Positions 17,538 to 25,368 of a DNA stretch of 64,000 bases are shown here, piece by piece. A program made the translations under genes and the position numbers. Under the pieces are notes generated by a model. The model was not told the DNA's origin. It made no database searches and saw nothing but the letters and a program-made list of their open reading frames with translations. This DNA is from Photobacterium aquae (GTDB lineage Bacteria; Pseudomonadota; Gammaproteobacteria; Enterobacterales; Vibrionaceae), in NCBI RefSeq assembly GCF_001029445.1, contig NZ_LDOT01000022.1, positions 124,001-188,000 of the forward strand, read 5' to 3'. Each line of letters begins with the position of its first letter. Positions within the stretch are counted from its first letter, which is position 1.

Positions 17538-19622
17538 ATGTACGAATTGGCACAGTCACACGATGTTTATACCTGGCCGGGAGAGGCTTATCCGCTGGGG
17601 GCGTCGGTCAAGCGCAATGGCGTGAATTTCACCCTCTATTCCAAAGATGCAACCCGGGTTGTCTTGCACCTGTTTGCGAGCGCTGAGGCAGCTAGCCCCG
17701 AGCACAGTTTCGAGCTTGATCCGAGCATTCACAAACGGGGCCATTACTGGTTTATCTTTGTCGGCAATATTGGCCACGGGCAGGTTTACGGCTTTCAGGT
17801 TGATGGCCCTTGGGATCCGGAGAGGGGGCAGCGCTTTGATGGTGACAAGCTGCTGATCGACCCTTATAGCCAGGCGATCAGCTTGGGCCGCAATTACGAC
17901 CGCCAGCGGGCGATCGGCAAGGGGCGCAACATGGATGCCAGCCTGCGCAGTATCGTGGTCGATCAAAGTGAGTTCGACTGGCAGGGCACCGTCACCCCGC
18001 GCCATTCACTGACCGAGACCATTATTTACGAGATGCATGTCGGTGGTTTTACCCGCCACCCCAATTCAGGCGTTAGCGAGGCCAAACGCGGCACGTTCGC
18101 CGGGGTTATTGAGAAAATACCATACCTTAAGTCGCTCGGGATCACGGCAGTAGAACTGATGCCGGTGCAGCAGTTCGATGTTGACGATGCGCCCGAGGGC
18201 AAGCAGAACTACTGGGGCTACAGCCCGATCAATTTCTTCTCGGTGCACTCGGGCTATAGCGTCGAGAAAACCCCGCTGGCGGCCATAGACGAGTTCAAGA
18301 CCTTGGTACGCGAGCTGCACAAGGCCGATATCGAGGTGATCCTCGATGTGGTGTTCAACCATACTGCCGAGGGCGATGAGTTCGGCCCGACATTCTGCTT
18401 CAAGGGGCTCCAGAACGGGAGTTATTACCTGCTTGATCGCGAGAACGGCCGTTACAGCAACTTCAGCGGCTGTGGCAACACCTGCAATGCCAACCACAGC
18501 GTGTTGCGCCGGATGATCATCGATGCTCTTCATTTCTGGGTCACGGAGATGCATGTCGACGGCTTCCGTTTCGATTTGGCCTCGGTACTGGCCCGTGACG
18601 GCAGCGGCCAGCCGATGAGTGATCCGCCTTTGCTGTGGACGATAGATACCGACCCGATCCTGTGCGCGACCAAGATCATTGCCGAGGCGTGGGATGCGGC
18701 GGGGCTGTATCAGGTCGGCTCGTTTATCGGTGATCGCTGGAACGAGTGGAACGGCAAGTACCGCGACGATGTGCGCGCGTTCTGGCGTGGCGATAATGGT
18801 TGTGTGAGCCGCTTTGCCTCGCGGATCCTCGGCTCGCCCGATATCTATTGCAGCCACCACCACTCACCCCACCGCTCGGTGAATTTCATTTGTGCCCACG
18901 ACGGCTTCACCCTCAATGATCTGGTCAGCTACAGTGACAAGCACAACTTGGCGAACGGCGAGGGCAACCGTGACGGTGACAACCACAACCTGTCGAGCAA
19001 CTATGGGGTTGAAGGGCCGACGACTCTCAAGGACATCGAGGAGATACGGGTTCGCCAGTGCAAGAACATGCTGGCAACGCTCTACTTGTCGCTCGGTACG
19101 CCGATGCTCAACATGGGGGACGAGGTGCGCCGTACTCAGCAGGGCAACAACAATGCCTATTGTCAGGATAACCCGATCAGCTGGTTTGACTGGCAGGGGC
19201 TTGAGCAGCATGCCGAGATGCTGCGTTTTGTTCAGATGCTGGCACAGGTTCGCAGCGCCGAGCCGACTATCGACTGGAATCTGCATACCCCGCTCAGTTC
19301 GGTGGTGGAAGACGTCAACATTTGCTGGCACGGCGTGATGCCTGATCAGCCTGATTGGTCGGAGCATTCCCATTCCATTGCCCTGACGGTGTACCACCCG
19401 ATCACCTTGGATGAGCTCTATGTGGTGTGCAATGCCTATTGGGATCCGATTGAATTTACTATTCCTGATCGCGACGACAGCGACTGGCACCTGCTGATTA
19501 ATACTGCGAACCCGTCGCCGCAGGATATCTATCTGGTGGAGGAGGCCCCTAGTTACCCGGACAATACCGTTCTTGTAGCGGGGCGTAGTATGATTGTGAT
19601 GGTCGCGAAGTCGAGGAAGTAA
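17538..19622 (+). CDS. glgX: Glycogen debranching enzyme GlgX-like (GH13)
   Basis: This is an isoamylase-type enzyme that hydrolyses alpha-1,6 branches of glycogen limit dextrins. I choose ATG 17538 because GGAGGGAG precedes it at ideal spacing. The open frame reaches further up but that part runs through the prfC terminator. An N-terminal CBM48-like domain (about 10-120) is followed by the GH13 barrel. The barrel has VVFNHTAEG, DGFRFDLAS (nucleophile Asp), IAEAWDAAGLY (acid/base Glu) and CAHDGFTLNDLVSY (third Asp). Length is 694 residues against 657 in E. coli. No other glycogen genes are near; it leads a group with a DUF5363 gene and yjjV. Confidence 0.9.
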   Translation: MYELAQSHDVYTWPGEAYPLGASVKRNGVNFTLYSKDATRVVLHLFASAEAASPEHSFELDPSIHKRGHYWFIFVGNIGHGQVYGFQVDGPWDPERGQRFDGDKLLIDPYSQAISLGRNYDRQRAIGKGRNMDASLRSIVVDQSEFDWQGTVTPRHSLTETIIYEMHVGGFTRHPNSGVSEAKRGTFAGVIEKIPYLKSLGITAVELMPVQQFDVDDAPEGKQNYWGYSPINFFSVHSGYSVEKTPLAAIDEFKTLVRELHKADIEVILDVVFNHTAEGDEFGPTFCFKGLQNGSYYLLDRENGRYSNFSGCGNTCNANHSVLRRMIIDALHFWVTEMHVDGFRFDLASVLARDGSGQPMSDPPLLWTIDTDPILCATKIIAEAWDAAGLYQVGSFIGDRWNEWNGKYRDDVRAFWRGDNGCVSRFASRILGSPDIYCSHHHSPHRSVNFICAHDGFTLNDLVSYSDKHNLANGEGNRDGDNHNLSSNYGVEGPTTLKDIEEIRVRQCKNMLATLYLSLGTPMLNMGDEVRRTQQGNNNAYCQDNPISWFDWQGLEQHAEMLRFVQMLAQVRSAEPTIDWNLHTPLSSVVEDVNICWHGVMPDQPDWSEHSHSIALTVYHPITLDELYVVCNAYWDPIEFTIPDRDDSDWHLLINTANPSPQDIYLVEEAPSYPDNTVLVAGRSMIVMVAKSRK

Positions 19623-19637
19623 AGAGTAGGAGAGGTA

Positions 19638-19808
19638 ATGCGAAATTGGCTCAAACAGGCACTGGCGGCATACGACCGCTGGTGCGCCTCCATGGGGTTG
19701 GTGCCCGAGAACCGCCGGAGCTGTGCGCCGGTGCGTTATGATCATGACGACCCGCGTCATCCCGATAACCGTTGCCAGCCAAAACGGGGGGAGCGGGATG
19801 TTGATTGA
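19638..19808 (+). CDS. Small DUF5363-like protein
   Basis: A 56-residue protein begins MRNWLKQALAAYDRWCASMG and continues LVPENRRSCAPVRYD. The amphipathic start and the W-C ... PENRRSCAP pattern resemble the short DUF5363 family of Vibrionaceae, whose function is unknown. An AGGAGAGG site precedes the ATG. It begins 15 bases after glgX and overlaps the start of yjjV by 11 bases, so it is translated between them. It is too short for most gene finders; the ribosome binding site and nested position are why I call it real. Confidence 0.75.
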   Translation: MRNWLKQALAAYDRWCASMGLVPENRRSCAPVRYDHDDPRHPDNRCQPKRGERDVD

Positions 19809-20583
19809 CAGCCATTGCCATTTTGACTTCCCGCCTTTTGCCGATGATCCCGCCCACTATCTGGCGCTGGCCGCACAGGCCGGTGTGGGACGTTTGGTGG
19901 TGCCGGCTGTGGGTGAGCGCAATTGGGCGCAGGTGCGCCAGCTCGCGGGTTGTTTTCCCCAGATCTACTACGGGCTCGGCCTGCATCCGTTTTTCAGTGC
20001 GGAGCACACCCCAGGGGCGATGGCGCGGCTTGCCGCTGAGCTTGGTTCAGAAATGAGCCTGCCGGGCACTCGGTGCGTCGCGGTTGGCGAATGTGGGCTA
20101 GACTTTGCCATTGCTGATGTCGATCGGGCACAGCAGATGTCGCTGTTAGAGGAACAGTTGGTGCTTGCTAACCAGCACGGGCTGCCGGTGATTTTGCATT
20201 GCCGCAAGGCCTATCCGGAGTTGCTGCAATTGTTGAAGCGTCACCGCCCGGAAGCGGGCGGGGTATATCATGGTTTTAGCGGTAGTTTGCAACAGGCAAT
20301 GCAACTAATTGAACTGGGTATCAAAATTGGTGTCGGGGGGACGATCACCTATCGCCGAGCCAATAAAACCCGCCATACAATAGCGTCATTGCCCCTGACG
20401 GCATTGCTGTTGGAGACCGATGCGCCGGATATGCCGGTGGCGGGTTATCAGGGGCAGCCCAATCGCCCGGATCGGCTGGTGCAGGTGTTGGCCGAACTGG
20501 CGGCGATACGGGGGGAAAGTGAGCAGGAAATAGCGCAGGTAACAAACTTAACTGCAGCTGAATTATTCCGCATTCCGATATGA
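19798..20583 (+). CDS. yjjV: TatD-family metal-dependent hydrolase YjjV
   Basis: This is a TIM-barrel metal hydrolase of the TatD DNase group. I choose ATG 19798 (MLIDSHCHFDF) because it places the metal-binding HxH at residues 6-8 and a GGGGGGAG site lies just upstream. Other family signatures are VGECGLDF near residue 98, ILHCRK near 138, GFSGS near 160 and LLLETDAPDMP near 203. The 261-residue length matches E. coli YjjV (259). It overlaps the DUF5363 gene and probably shares the glgX transcript. The biological substrate is not settled for the family. Confidence 0.9.
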   Translation: MLIDSHCHFDFPPFADDPAHYLALAAQAGVGRLVVPAVGERNWAQVRQLAGCFPQIYYGLGLHPFFSAEHTPGAMARLAAELGSEMSLPGTRCVAVGECGLDFAIADVDRAQQMSLLEEQLVLANQHGLPVILHCRKAYPELLQLLKRHRPEAGGVYHGFSGSLQQAMQLIELGIKIGVGGTITYRRANKTRHTIASLPLTALLLETDAPDMPVAGYQGQPNRPDRLVQVLAELAAIRGESEQEIAQVTNLTAAELFRIPI

Positions 20584-20630
20584 ATCCACATCACAAATAT
20601 AAACGTTTGCGCCAAACGGTTGCAATCATT

Positions 20631-20646
20631 TGTGATTGGTATCACG
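20631..20646 (+). promoter_or_regulatory. CRP site upstream of nupC
   Basis: TGTGA-TTGGTA-TCACG matches the CRP consensus TGTGA-N6-TCACA at 9 of 10 positions. Just upstream, CAAACGGTTGCAAT (about 20613-20627) resembles a CytR/PurR-type operator. CRP plus CytR control is known for nucleoside transport genes. The site centre lies about 93 bases before the predicted start of transcription, a possible class I position. Confidence 0.65.
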
Positions 20647-20703
20647 TTTGCGGTTGTGGGCTGGCTTTATTTCCTTGCAAACTGTGAGCGCGGCATTATT
20701 TTA

Positions 20704-20733
20704 TCCGGCGCTGCATGAGTATAATGCGCCGGA
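20704..20733 (+). promoter_or_regulatory. nupC -10 box bracketed by a perfect inverted repeat
   Basis: TATAAT at 20720-20725 is flanked by TCCGGCGC (20704-20711) and its exact complement GCGCCGGA (20726-20733). The repeat could be an operator across the promoter. Confidence 0.55.
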
Positions 20734-20790
20734 CTCTTAATGAGCCGAATTGTCGAGACGCCAAACTTAACTAAAGGGATGCCATAAACT

Positions 20791-22080
20791 ATGAGCCTGT
20801 TTATGAGCCTGGTTGGGATGGTAGTACTGCTACTAATCGCAGTACTTCTATCTGATAACCGCAAAGCTATTAATCTTCGTACTGTTGGTGGCGCATTTGC
20901 CATCCAATTCTGTCTAGGTGCATTTGTACTTTACGTACCTGTGGGCCGTGATGTGCTTTACGGCATGTCAACTGCTGTTTCCAACGTTATTGCTTATGGT
21001 AACGATGGCATCAACTTCTTGTTCGGTGGTTTGACGTCGGACAAAATGTTTGAAGTATTCGGTGGCGGCGGCTTCGTTTTCGCCCTGCGCGTACTTCCAG
21101 TAATCGTATTCTTCTCTGCACTGATTAGCGTACTTTACTACTTGGGCATCATGCAGGTTGTTATCAACATCCTGGGTGGTGGTCTGCAGAAGGCGCTAGG
21201 TACTTCTCGTGCCGAATCTATGTCTGCAACAGCTAACATCTTCGTTGGTCAAACGGAAGCACCTTTGGTTATCCGTCCGTTCGTACCTAAAATGACTCAG
21301 TCTGAGCTGTTCGCGGTAATGTGTGGTGGTTTGGCATCTGTTGCTGGTGGTGTACTGGCTGGTTACGCATCAATGGGCGTGCCACTAGAGTACCTAATCG
21401 CGGCCTCTTTCATGGCGGCACCGGGTGGTCTGCTGTTTGCTAAAATCATCAAGCCTGAAACTGAAGAAGCTGTTGAGCAGATGGCTAGCGATGCAACGTC
21501 TGGCGACGACAAGCCTGCCAACGTTATCGACGCAGCGGCTGCGGGTGCATCTTCTGGTATGCAGCTAGCGCTTAACGTGGGCGCAATGCTACTTGCTTTC
21601 ATCGGTCTGATTGCTCTGGTTAACGGTATCCTTGGTGGTATCGGTGGCTGGTTCGGTATGCCTGAGCTGACTCTGGAAATGATTCTGGGTTATGTCTTCT
21701 CACCACTTGCGTTCCTAATCGGTGTGCCTTGGTCTGAAGCAACTGTAGCTGGTTCTTTCATCGGTCAGAAACTGGTTGTGAACGAATTCGTTGCTTACCT
21801 GAACTTTGCACCGTACCTGAAGGACGTTGCTGAAGGCGGCATGGTGATTGCACAGACTGGTGCTGAAATGTCTGATAAGACTAAAGCTATCATCTCGTTC
21901 GCACTGTGTGGCTTTGCTAACCTGTCTTCTGTGGCAATCCTACTAGGTGGTCTGGGCGGTCTGGCTCCAAGCCGTCGCCACGACATCGCACGCTTCGGTA
22001 TGAAGGCTGTAGCAGCAGGTACTCTATCTAACCTGATGTCTGCAACCATTGCTGGTCTGTTCGTGACCCTGTCAATGTAA
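20791..22080 (+). CDS. nupC: Concentrative Na+/nucleoside symporter NupC
   Basis: This inner-membrane CNT-family transporter imports nucleosides with sodium. The 429-residue product is a close relative of the structurally solved V. cholerae transporter VcCNT. It has the substrate-binding motifs GQTEAPLVI (helical hairpin 1) and NEFVAYL in the second half, plus the expected run of hydrophobic helices. It is followed by xapX and the deo genes, so import and breakdown of nucleosides are grouped. Upstream there is a CRP site and a strong -10. A strong terminator separates it from xapX. Confidence 0.96.
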   Translation: MSLFMSLVGMVVLLLIAVLLSDNRKAINLRTVGGAFAIQFCLGAFVLYVPVGRDVLYGMSTAVSNVIAYGNDGINFLFGGLTSDKMFEVFGGGGFVFALRVLPVIVFFSALISVLYYLGIMQVVINILGGGLQKALGTSRAESMSATANIFVGQTEAPLVIRPFVPKMTQSELFAVMCGGLASVAGGVLAGYASMGVPLEYLIAASFMAAPGGLLFAKIIKPETEEAVEQMASDATSGDDKPANVIDAAAAGASSGMQLALNVGAMLLAFIGLIALVNGILGGIGGWFGMPELTLEMILGYVFSPLAFLIGVPWSEATVAGSFIGQKLVVNEFVAYLNFAPYLKDVAEGGMVIAQTGAEMSDKTKAIISFALCGFANLSSVAILLGGLGGLAPSRRHDIARFGMKAVAAGTLSNLMSATIAGLFVTLSM

Positions 22081-22100
22081 GCCTTTCGGTTATACCGTTT

Positions 22101-22137
22101 GAAACGCCGCGGCCCTTGTGCCGCGGCGTTTTTGTTT
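22101..22137 (+). terminator. Rho-independent terminator after nupC
   Basis: An 11-bp stem AACGCCGCGGC / GCCGCGGCGTT (22103-22113 / 22120-22130) is followed by TTTG and more T. The rest of the stretch to 22383 holds no gene that I can support. Confidence 0.92.
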
Positions 22138-22383
22138 GTGCTGTCTGGCTGGGTCGAAGGCGGTGCTTGGACCGGTGCGCGGGCTGCATGCGTGGCATAG
22201 TGCGCGGCATGGCGCGTGTGTTTATCGAGTCAACAGATTAGGTAAACATGAAACAGGCTTGTCTATTCTTATCTGATAAAATCGATTGCGCTCCGTTTTC
22301 TCGACATTGCCTTTGTTAGCATTACTTTCGTTGTCGAGGAGACTACACTAACTGTGTTTGAAATAGAGACAGAGGGTGTGGTG

Positions 22384-22554
22384 ATGAGTGAAGTCTTATT
22401 GGCCTTGGCGGCAGGGTTTATTGTTGGTGTGCTGTTTTCAGCGCTTAAACTTCCGATTCCAGCGCCACCGGTATTGTCCGGGGTGATGGGGATAGTCGGG
22501 GTCTACGGTGGCGGGATTGCCTATCAGTGGATCGTAGAGCGCTTTTTTACCTGA
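22384..22554 (+). CDS. XapX domain membrane protein
   Basis: A 56-residue protein with two predicted membrane segments, SEVLLALAAGFIVGVLFSAL and VLSGVMGIVGVYGGGIAYQW, separated by the motif KLPIPAPP. This is the XapX domain, a small module found alone or fused and often beside nucleoside genes; function unknown. I prefer ATG 22384; a GTG at 22354 would add ten acidic residues. It lies between nupC and deoC, which suggests a role in nucleoside transport or metabolism. Confidence 0.8.
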   Translation: MSEVLLALAAGFIVGVLFSALKLPIPAPPVLSGVMGIVGVYGGGIAYQWIVERFFT

Positions 22555-22665
22555 CAATAGGCGTGGTTGCTTACCCAATGTTGTTGTTGGTGTTTTTCTT
22601 CCGGTAAACACATTGTCGACTCTGGGAAACGTAACTTTCATGGTGAGTGGGCGGCTGGCTTGGTA

Positions 22666-23030
22666 TTATTGACAGGCACCATCACAAACAGATTCGTGTT
22701 GTTTCAGTGGGTATTATTCATGTTGCGAGAGGCAGCATATATCGCTGGGCAACCTTCGGCAGATCAGGTTTGGCTTGGTTTGCACGGTGACAGGGAAAGC
22801 AATCAGGATACCGAACTCGCGTTGGTGGCCTGAGTCTTCAGGGAGCAAGTCCGTAAACCCCGCAACTCTCGGTAGAGAGTCGGGAAAACTGTTCGCGTTG
22901 CGGGCCGTTTGGTGGTGGCACAAGAAACTGCAACCAGACGTATGGAACAGTTTTCGCATACTTTGGCGACGCTGCATATTTCCGGATTGGAAGGGCGGGC
23001 CGAGTATAAGCTTGGTAGAAATTAACTGGA
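22666..23030 (+). promoter_or_regulatory. Gene-free structured leader upstream of deoC
   Basis: The 488-base gap 22555-23042 has no convincing ORF but strong RNA folds. CCTGA-GTCT-TCAGG forms at about 22829-22842. ACTCTC-GGTA-GAGAGT (22865-22880) is enclosed by CCCG/CGGG (22859-22862 / 22881-22884). In order along the RNA come AGGGAA, CCCCGCAAC and AGTCGGGAAAACTG, which look like conserved blocks of cobalamin riboswitches. The spacing and several key bases do not fit, so aptamer identity is unproven. The sequence does not look like an open frame on either strand. Confidence 0.3.
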
Positions 23031-23042
23031 CTGGAGAAAGTC

Positions 23043-23816
23043 ATGAGCGATTTAAAAGCTGCTGCACTGCGTGCACTTAAACTAATGGACCTTACAACGC
23101 TTAACGATGATGACACTGATGCGAAAGTGATCGAGCTTTGTAAGAACGCTAAGACGCCTGTAGGCAACACAGCAGCTATCTGTATTTACCCACGTTTCAT
23201 CCCAGTTGCTAAGAAGCAGCTGTGCGAGCAGGGTACGCCAGAAGTTCGCATTGCGACTGTGACTAACTTCCCTCACGGTAACGACGACATCGAAATCGCA
23301 GTAGCTGAAACAAAAGCCGCTGTAGCTTACGGTGCAGACGAAGTTGACGTGGTATTCCCATACCGTGCGCTAATGGCTGGCAACGAAGAAGTTGGTTTCG
23401 AGCTAGTTAAGCAGTGTAAAGCAGCGTGTGGCGATGTATTGCTGAAAGTGATCATCGAAACTGGCGAGCTGAAGACTGAAGAGCTGATCAAGAAAGCTTC
23501 TGAGCTATCAATCAAAGCTGGCGCTGACTTCATCAAGACTTCTACTGGTAAAGTGCCAGTAAACGCAACACCAGAATACGCTGAGATCATGCTGAACGTG
23601 ATCAACGACATGGGCGTAGCTAAGACTGTTGGCTTCAAGCCTGCAGGTGGTGTACGTACCGCTGAAGACGCACAGCAGTACCTAGATATGGCTGACCGTA
23701 TCCTAGGCGCTGAGTGGGCAGACAACATGCACTACCGCTTCGGTGCTTCTAGCCTGCTAGCTAACCTGCTTCACACGCTGGGCGAAGGCGAAAAAGCGGC
23801 TGAAGGCGGCTACTAA
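23043..23816 (+). CDS. deoC: Deoxyribose-phosphate aldolase
   Basis: DeoC splits 2-deoxyribose-5-phosphate into glyceraldehyde-3-phosphate and acetaldehyde, the last step of deoxynucleoside breakdown. The 257-residue product has the class I aldolase motifs. These include DEVDVVFPYRALMAGN, LKVIIETGEL and the Schiff-base Lys in ADFIKTSTGKV near residue 167. GFKPAGGVRT carries the second catalytic Lys. A GGAG site lies six bases before ATG 23043. It is followed by a terminator-like hairpin before deoA, so it may be expressed above the other deo genes. Confidence 0.97.
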   Translation: MSDLKAAALRALKLMDLTTLNDDDTDAKVIELCKNAKTPVGNTAAICIYPRFIPVAKKQLCEQGTPEVRIATVTNFPHGNDDIEIAVAETKAAVAYGADEVDVVFPYRALMAGNEEVGFELVKQCKAACGDVLLKVIIETGELKTEELIKKASELSIKAGADFIKTSTGKVPVNATPEYAEIMLNVINDMGVAKTVGFKPAGGVRTAEDAQQYLDMADRILGAEWADNMHYRFGASSLLANLLHTLGEGEKAAEGGY

Positions 23817-23828
23817 TCTTTTCTCGAC

Positions 23829-23854
23829 AGGGTGGCTCAGGCCACCTTGTTTTT
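23829..23854 (+). terminator. Terminator or attenuator between deoC and deoA
   Basis: GGTGGC (23831-23836), loop TCAG, GCCACC (23841-23846), then TTGTTTTT. The rest of the 212-base deoC-deoA gap has no ORF. Confidence 0.85.
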
Positions 23855-24028
23855 AGGTCTTTTGACCGACCCAATACCCGTGATGCTTTACTGTTTGGTT
23901 CTTGCCTGCTGCGGCGCAACGCAATGGGACGGCACCCTTATGCCTGAGAATCACTGAAAGGCCCGATGTAACTGAGTTGCCAGGGTAAAGCGTCTCACCA
24001 CCCTACAGAATGAAAAACGGGGAATACC

Positions 24029-25357
24029 ATGTATTTACCACAAGAAATTATCCGCAAGAAACGTGACAACATCGAACTGACTGCTGACGAAATCAACTTC
24101 TTCATCCAGGGCGTTGCCAAAGATACCGTATCGGAAGGCCAGATTGCCGCTTTCGCAATGGCGATTTTCTTCAATGACATGACTATGGACGAGCGTGTTG
24201 CCCTGACTTGTGCGATGCGTGATTCTGGCATGGTTATCGACTGGAGCCACATGAATTTCGATGGTCCGATTGTCGACAAGCACTCGACAGGCGGCGTGGG
24301 CGACGTGACGTCCCTGATGCTTGGCCCAATGGTGGCGGCATGTGGCGGTTACGTTCCGATGATTTCTGGTCGTGGCCTTGGCCACACGGGTGGTACGCTG
24401 GACAAGCTTGAAGCGATCCCTGGCTACGACATCACCCCGAGCAACGAAGTATTCGGTCAGGTGACCAAGGACGCAGGCGTGGCGATTATCGGCCAGACTG
24501 GCGACTTGGCTCCAGCTGACAAGCGTGTTTATGCGACTCGCGACGTAACGGCGACGGTTGATAATATCTCTCTTATCACCGCTTCTATCCTGTCTAAGAA
24601 GCTGGCTGCCGGTCTTGGCTCGCTAGTGATGGACGTGAAGGTTGGCTCTGGCGCATTCATGCCGACTTACGAGGCATCTGAAGAGCTGGCCAAGTCTATT
24701 GTTGCGGTAGCCAATGGTGCAGGCACTAAGACCACAGCTTTGCTGACAGACATGAACCAGGTGTTGGCATCAACTGCTGGTAATGCACTCGAAGTTCGCG
24801 AAGCCGTGCAATTCCTGACCGGTGAATACCGTAACCCTCGTCTATTTGACGTGACTATGGCATTGTGTGCTGAAATGTTGATAAACAGTGGTTTGGCAGA
24901 AGATCTTGATCAGGCAATGGTTAAGCTTCAGGAAGGTCTGGACAGCGGTAAGGCAGCAGAATGCTTCGGCAAGATGGTTGCTGGCTTGGGTGGCCCGGCT
25001 GACTTTATGGCAAACTACGACAACTACTTGGAAACGGCTGAAATTGCCAAGCCGGTATATGCCGAGCAGCAAGAAGGTTACGTTTACGCGATGGACACCC
25101 GTGCCCTAGGCATGGCTGTGGTAGGTATGGGCGGTGGCCGCCGTGTACCAAGCGACAAGATTGATTACGCTGTGGGCCTAAGCGACATGATTCGCCTTGG
25201 CGACAGCGCAGACAAGCCGCTGGCTGTGATCCACGCGCGCAACGAAGCGCAGTGGGAAGAGGCTGCGAAAGCGGTACGTGCAGCGATTACGATTGCCGAT
25301 ACCCAACCAGAGCCGACTCCGGTTGTCTACCGCCGTATTCGTCTAGAAGATTGTTAA
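24029..25357 (+). CDS. deoA: Thymidine phosphorylase
   Basis: DeoA cleaves thymidine (and deoxyuridine) with phosphate to give the base and 2-deoxyribose-1-phosphate. The 442-residue protein has the family signature near residue 110 (SGRGLGHTGGTLDKLE) and the phosphate-binding KHSTGGVGD near residue 84. Length matches E. coli (440). A GGGG site precedes the ATG. It is followed 11 bases later by deoB, whose mutase acts on the product of DeoA. Confidence 0.97.
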   Translation: MYLPQEIIRKKRDNIELTADEINFFIQGVAKDTVSEGQIAAFAMAIFFNDMTMDERVALTCAMRDSGMVIDWSHMNFDGPIVDKHSTGGVGDVTSLMLGPMVAACGGYVPMISGRGLGHTGGTLDKLEAIPGYDITPSNEVFGQVTKDAGVAIIGQTGDLAPADKRVYATRDVTATVDNISLITASILSKKLAAGLGSLVMDVKVGSGAFMPTYEASEELAKSIVAVANGAGTKTTALLTDMNQVLASTAGNALEVREAVQFLTGEYRNPRLFDVTMALCAEMLINSGLAEDLDQAMVKLQEGLDSGKAAECFGKMVAGLGGPADFMANYDNYLETAEIAKPVYAEQQEGYVYAMDTRALGMAVVGMGGGRRVPSDKIDYAVGLSDMIRLGDSADKPLAVIHARNEAQWEEAAKAVRAAITIADTQPEPTPVVYRRIRLEDC

Positions 25358-25368
25358 GGGAGATCCCG

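Noticed and set aside
22800..22900. Firm call of a cobalamin riboswitch
   Set aside because: Only some blocks match and their spacing is wrong; kept as a hypothesis because a covariance search was not possible.
22714..22977. 87-codon minus-strand frame opposite the deoC leader
   Set aside because: No ribosome binding site, odd composition, and it coincides with strong RNA hairpins; probably chance.
23847..24028. Riboswitch (SAM- or TPP-like) in the deoC-deoA gap
   Set aside because: Short matches such as GGCCCGATG and GGGTAAAGCG are isolated and do not assemble into a known aptamer.
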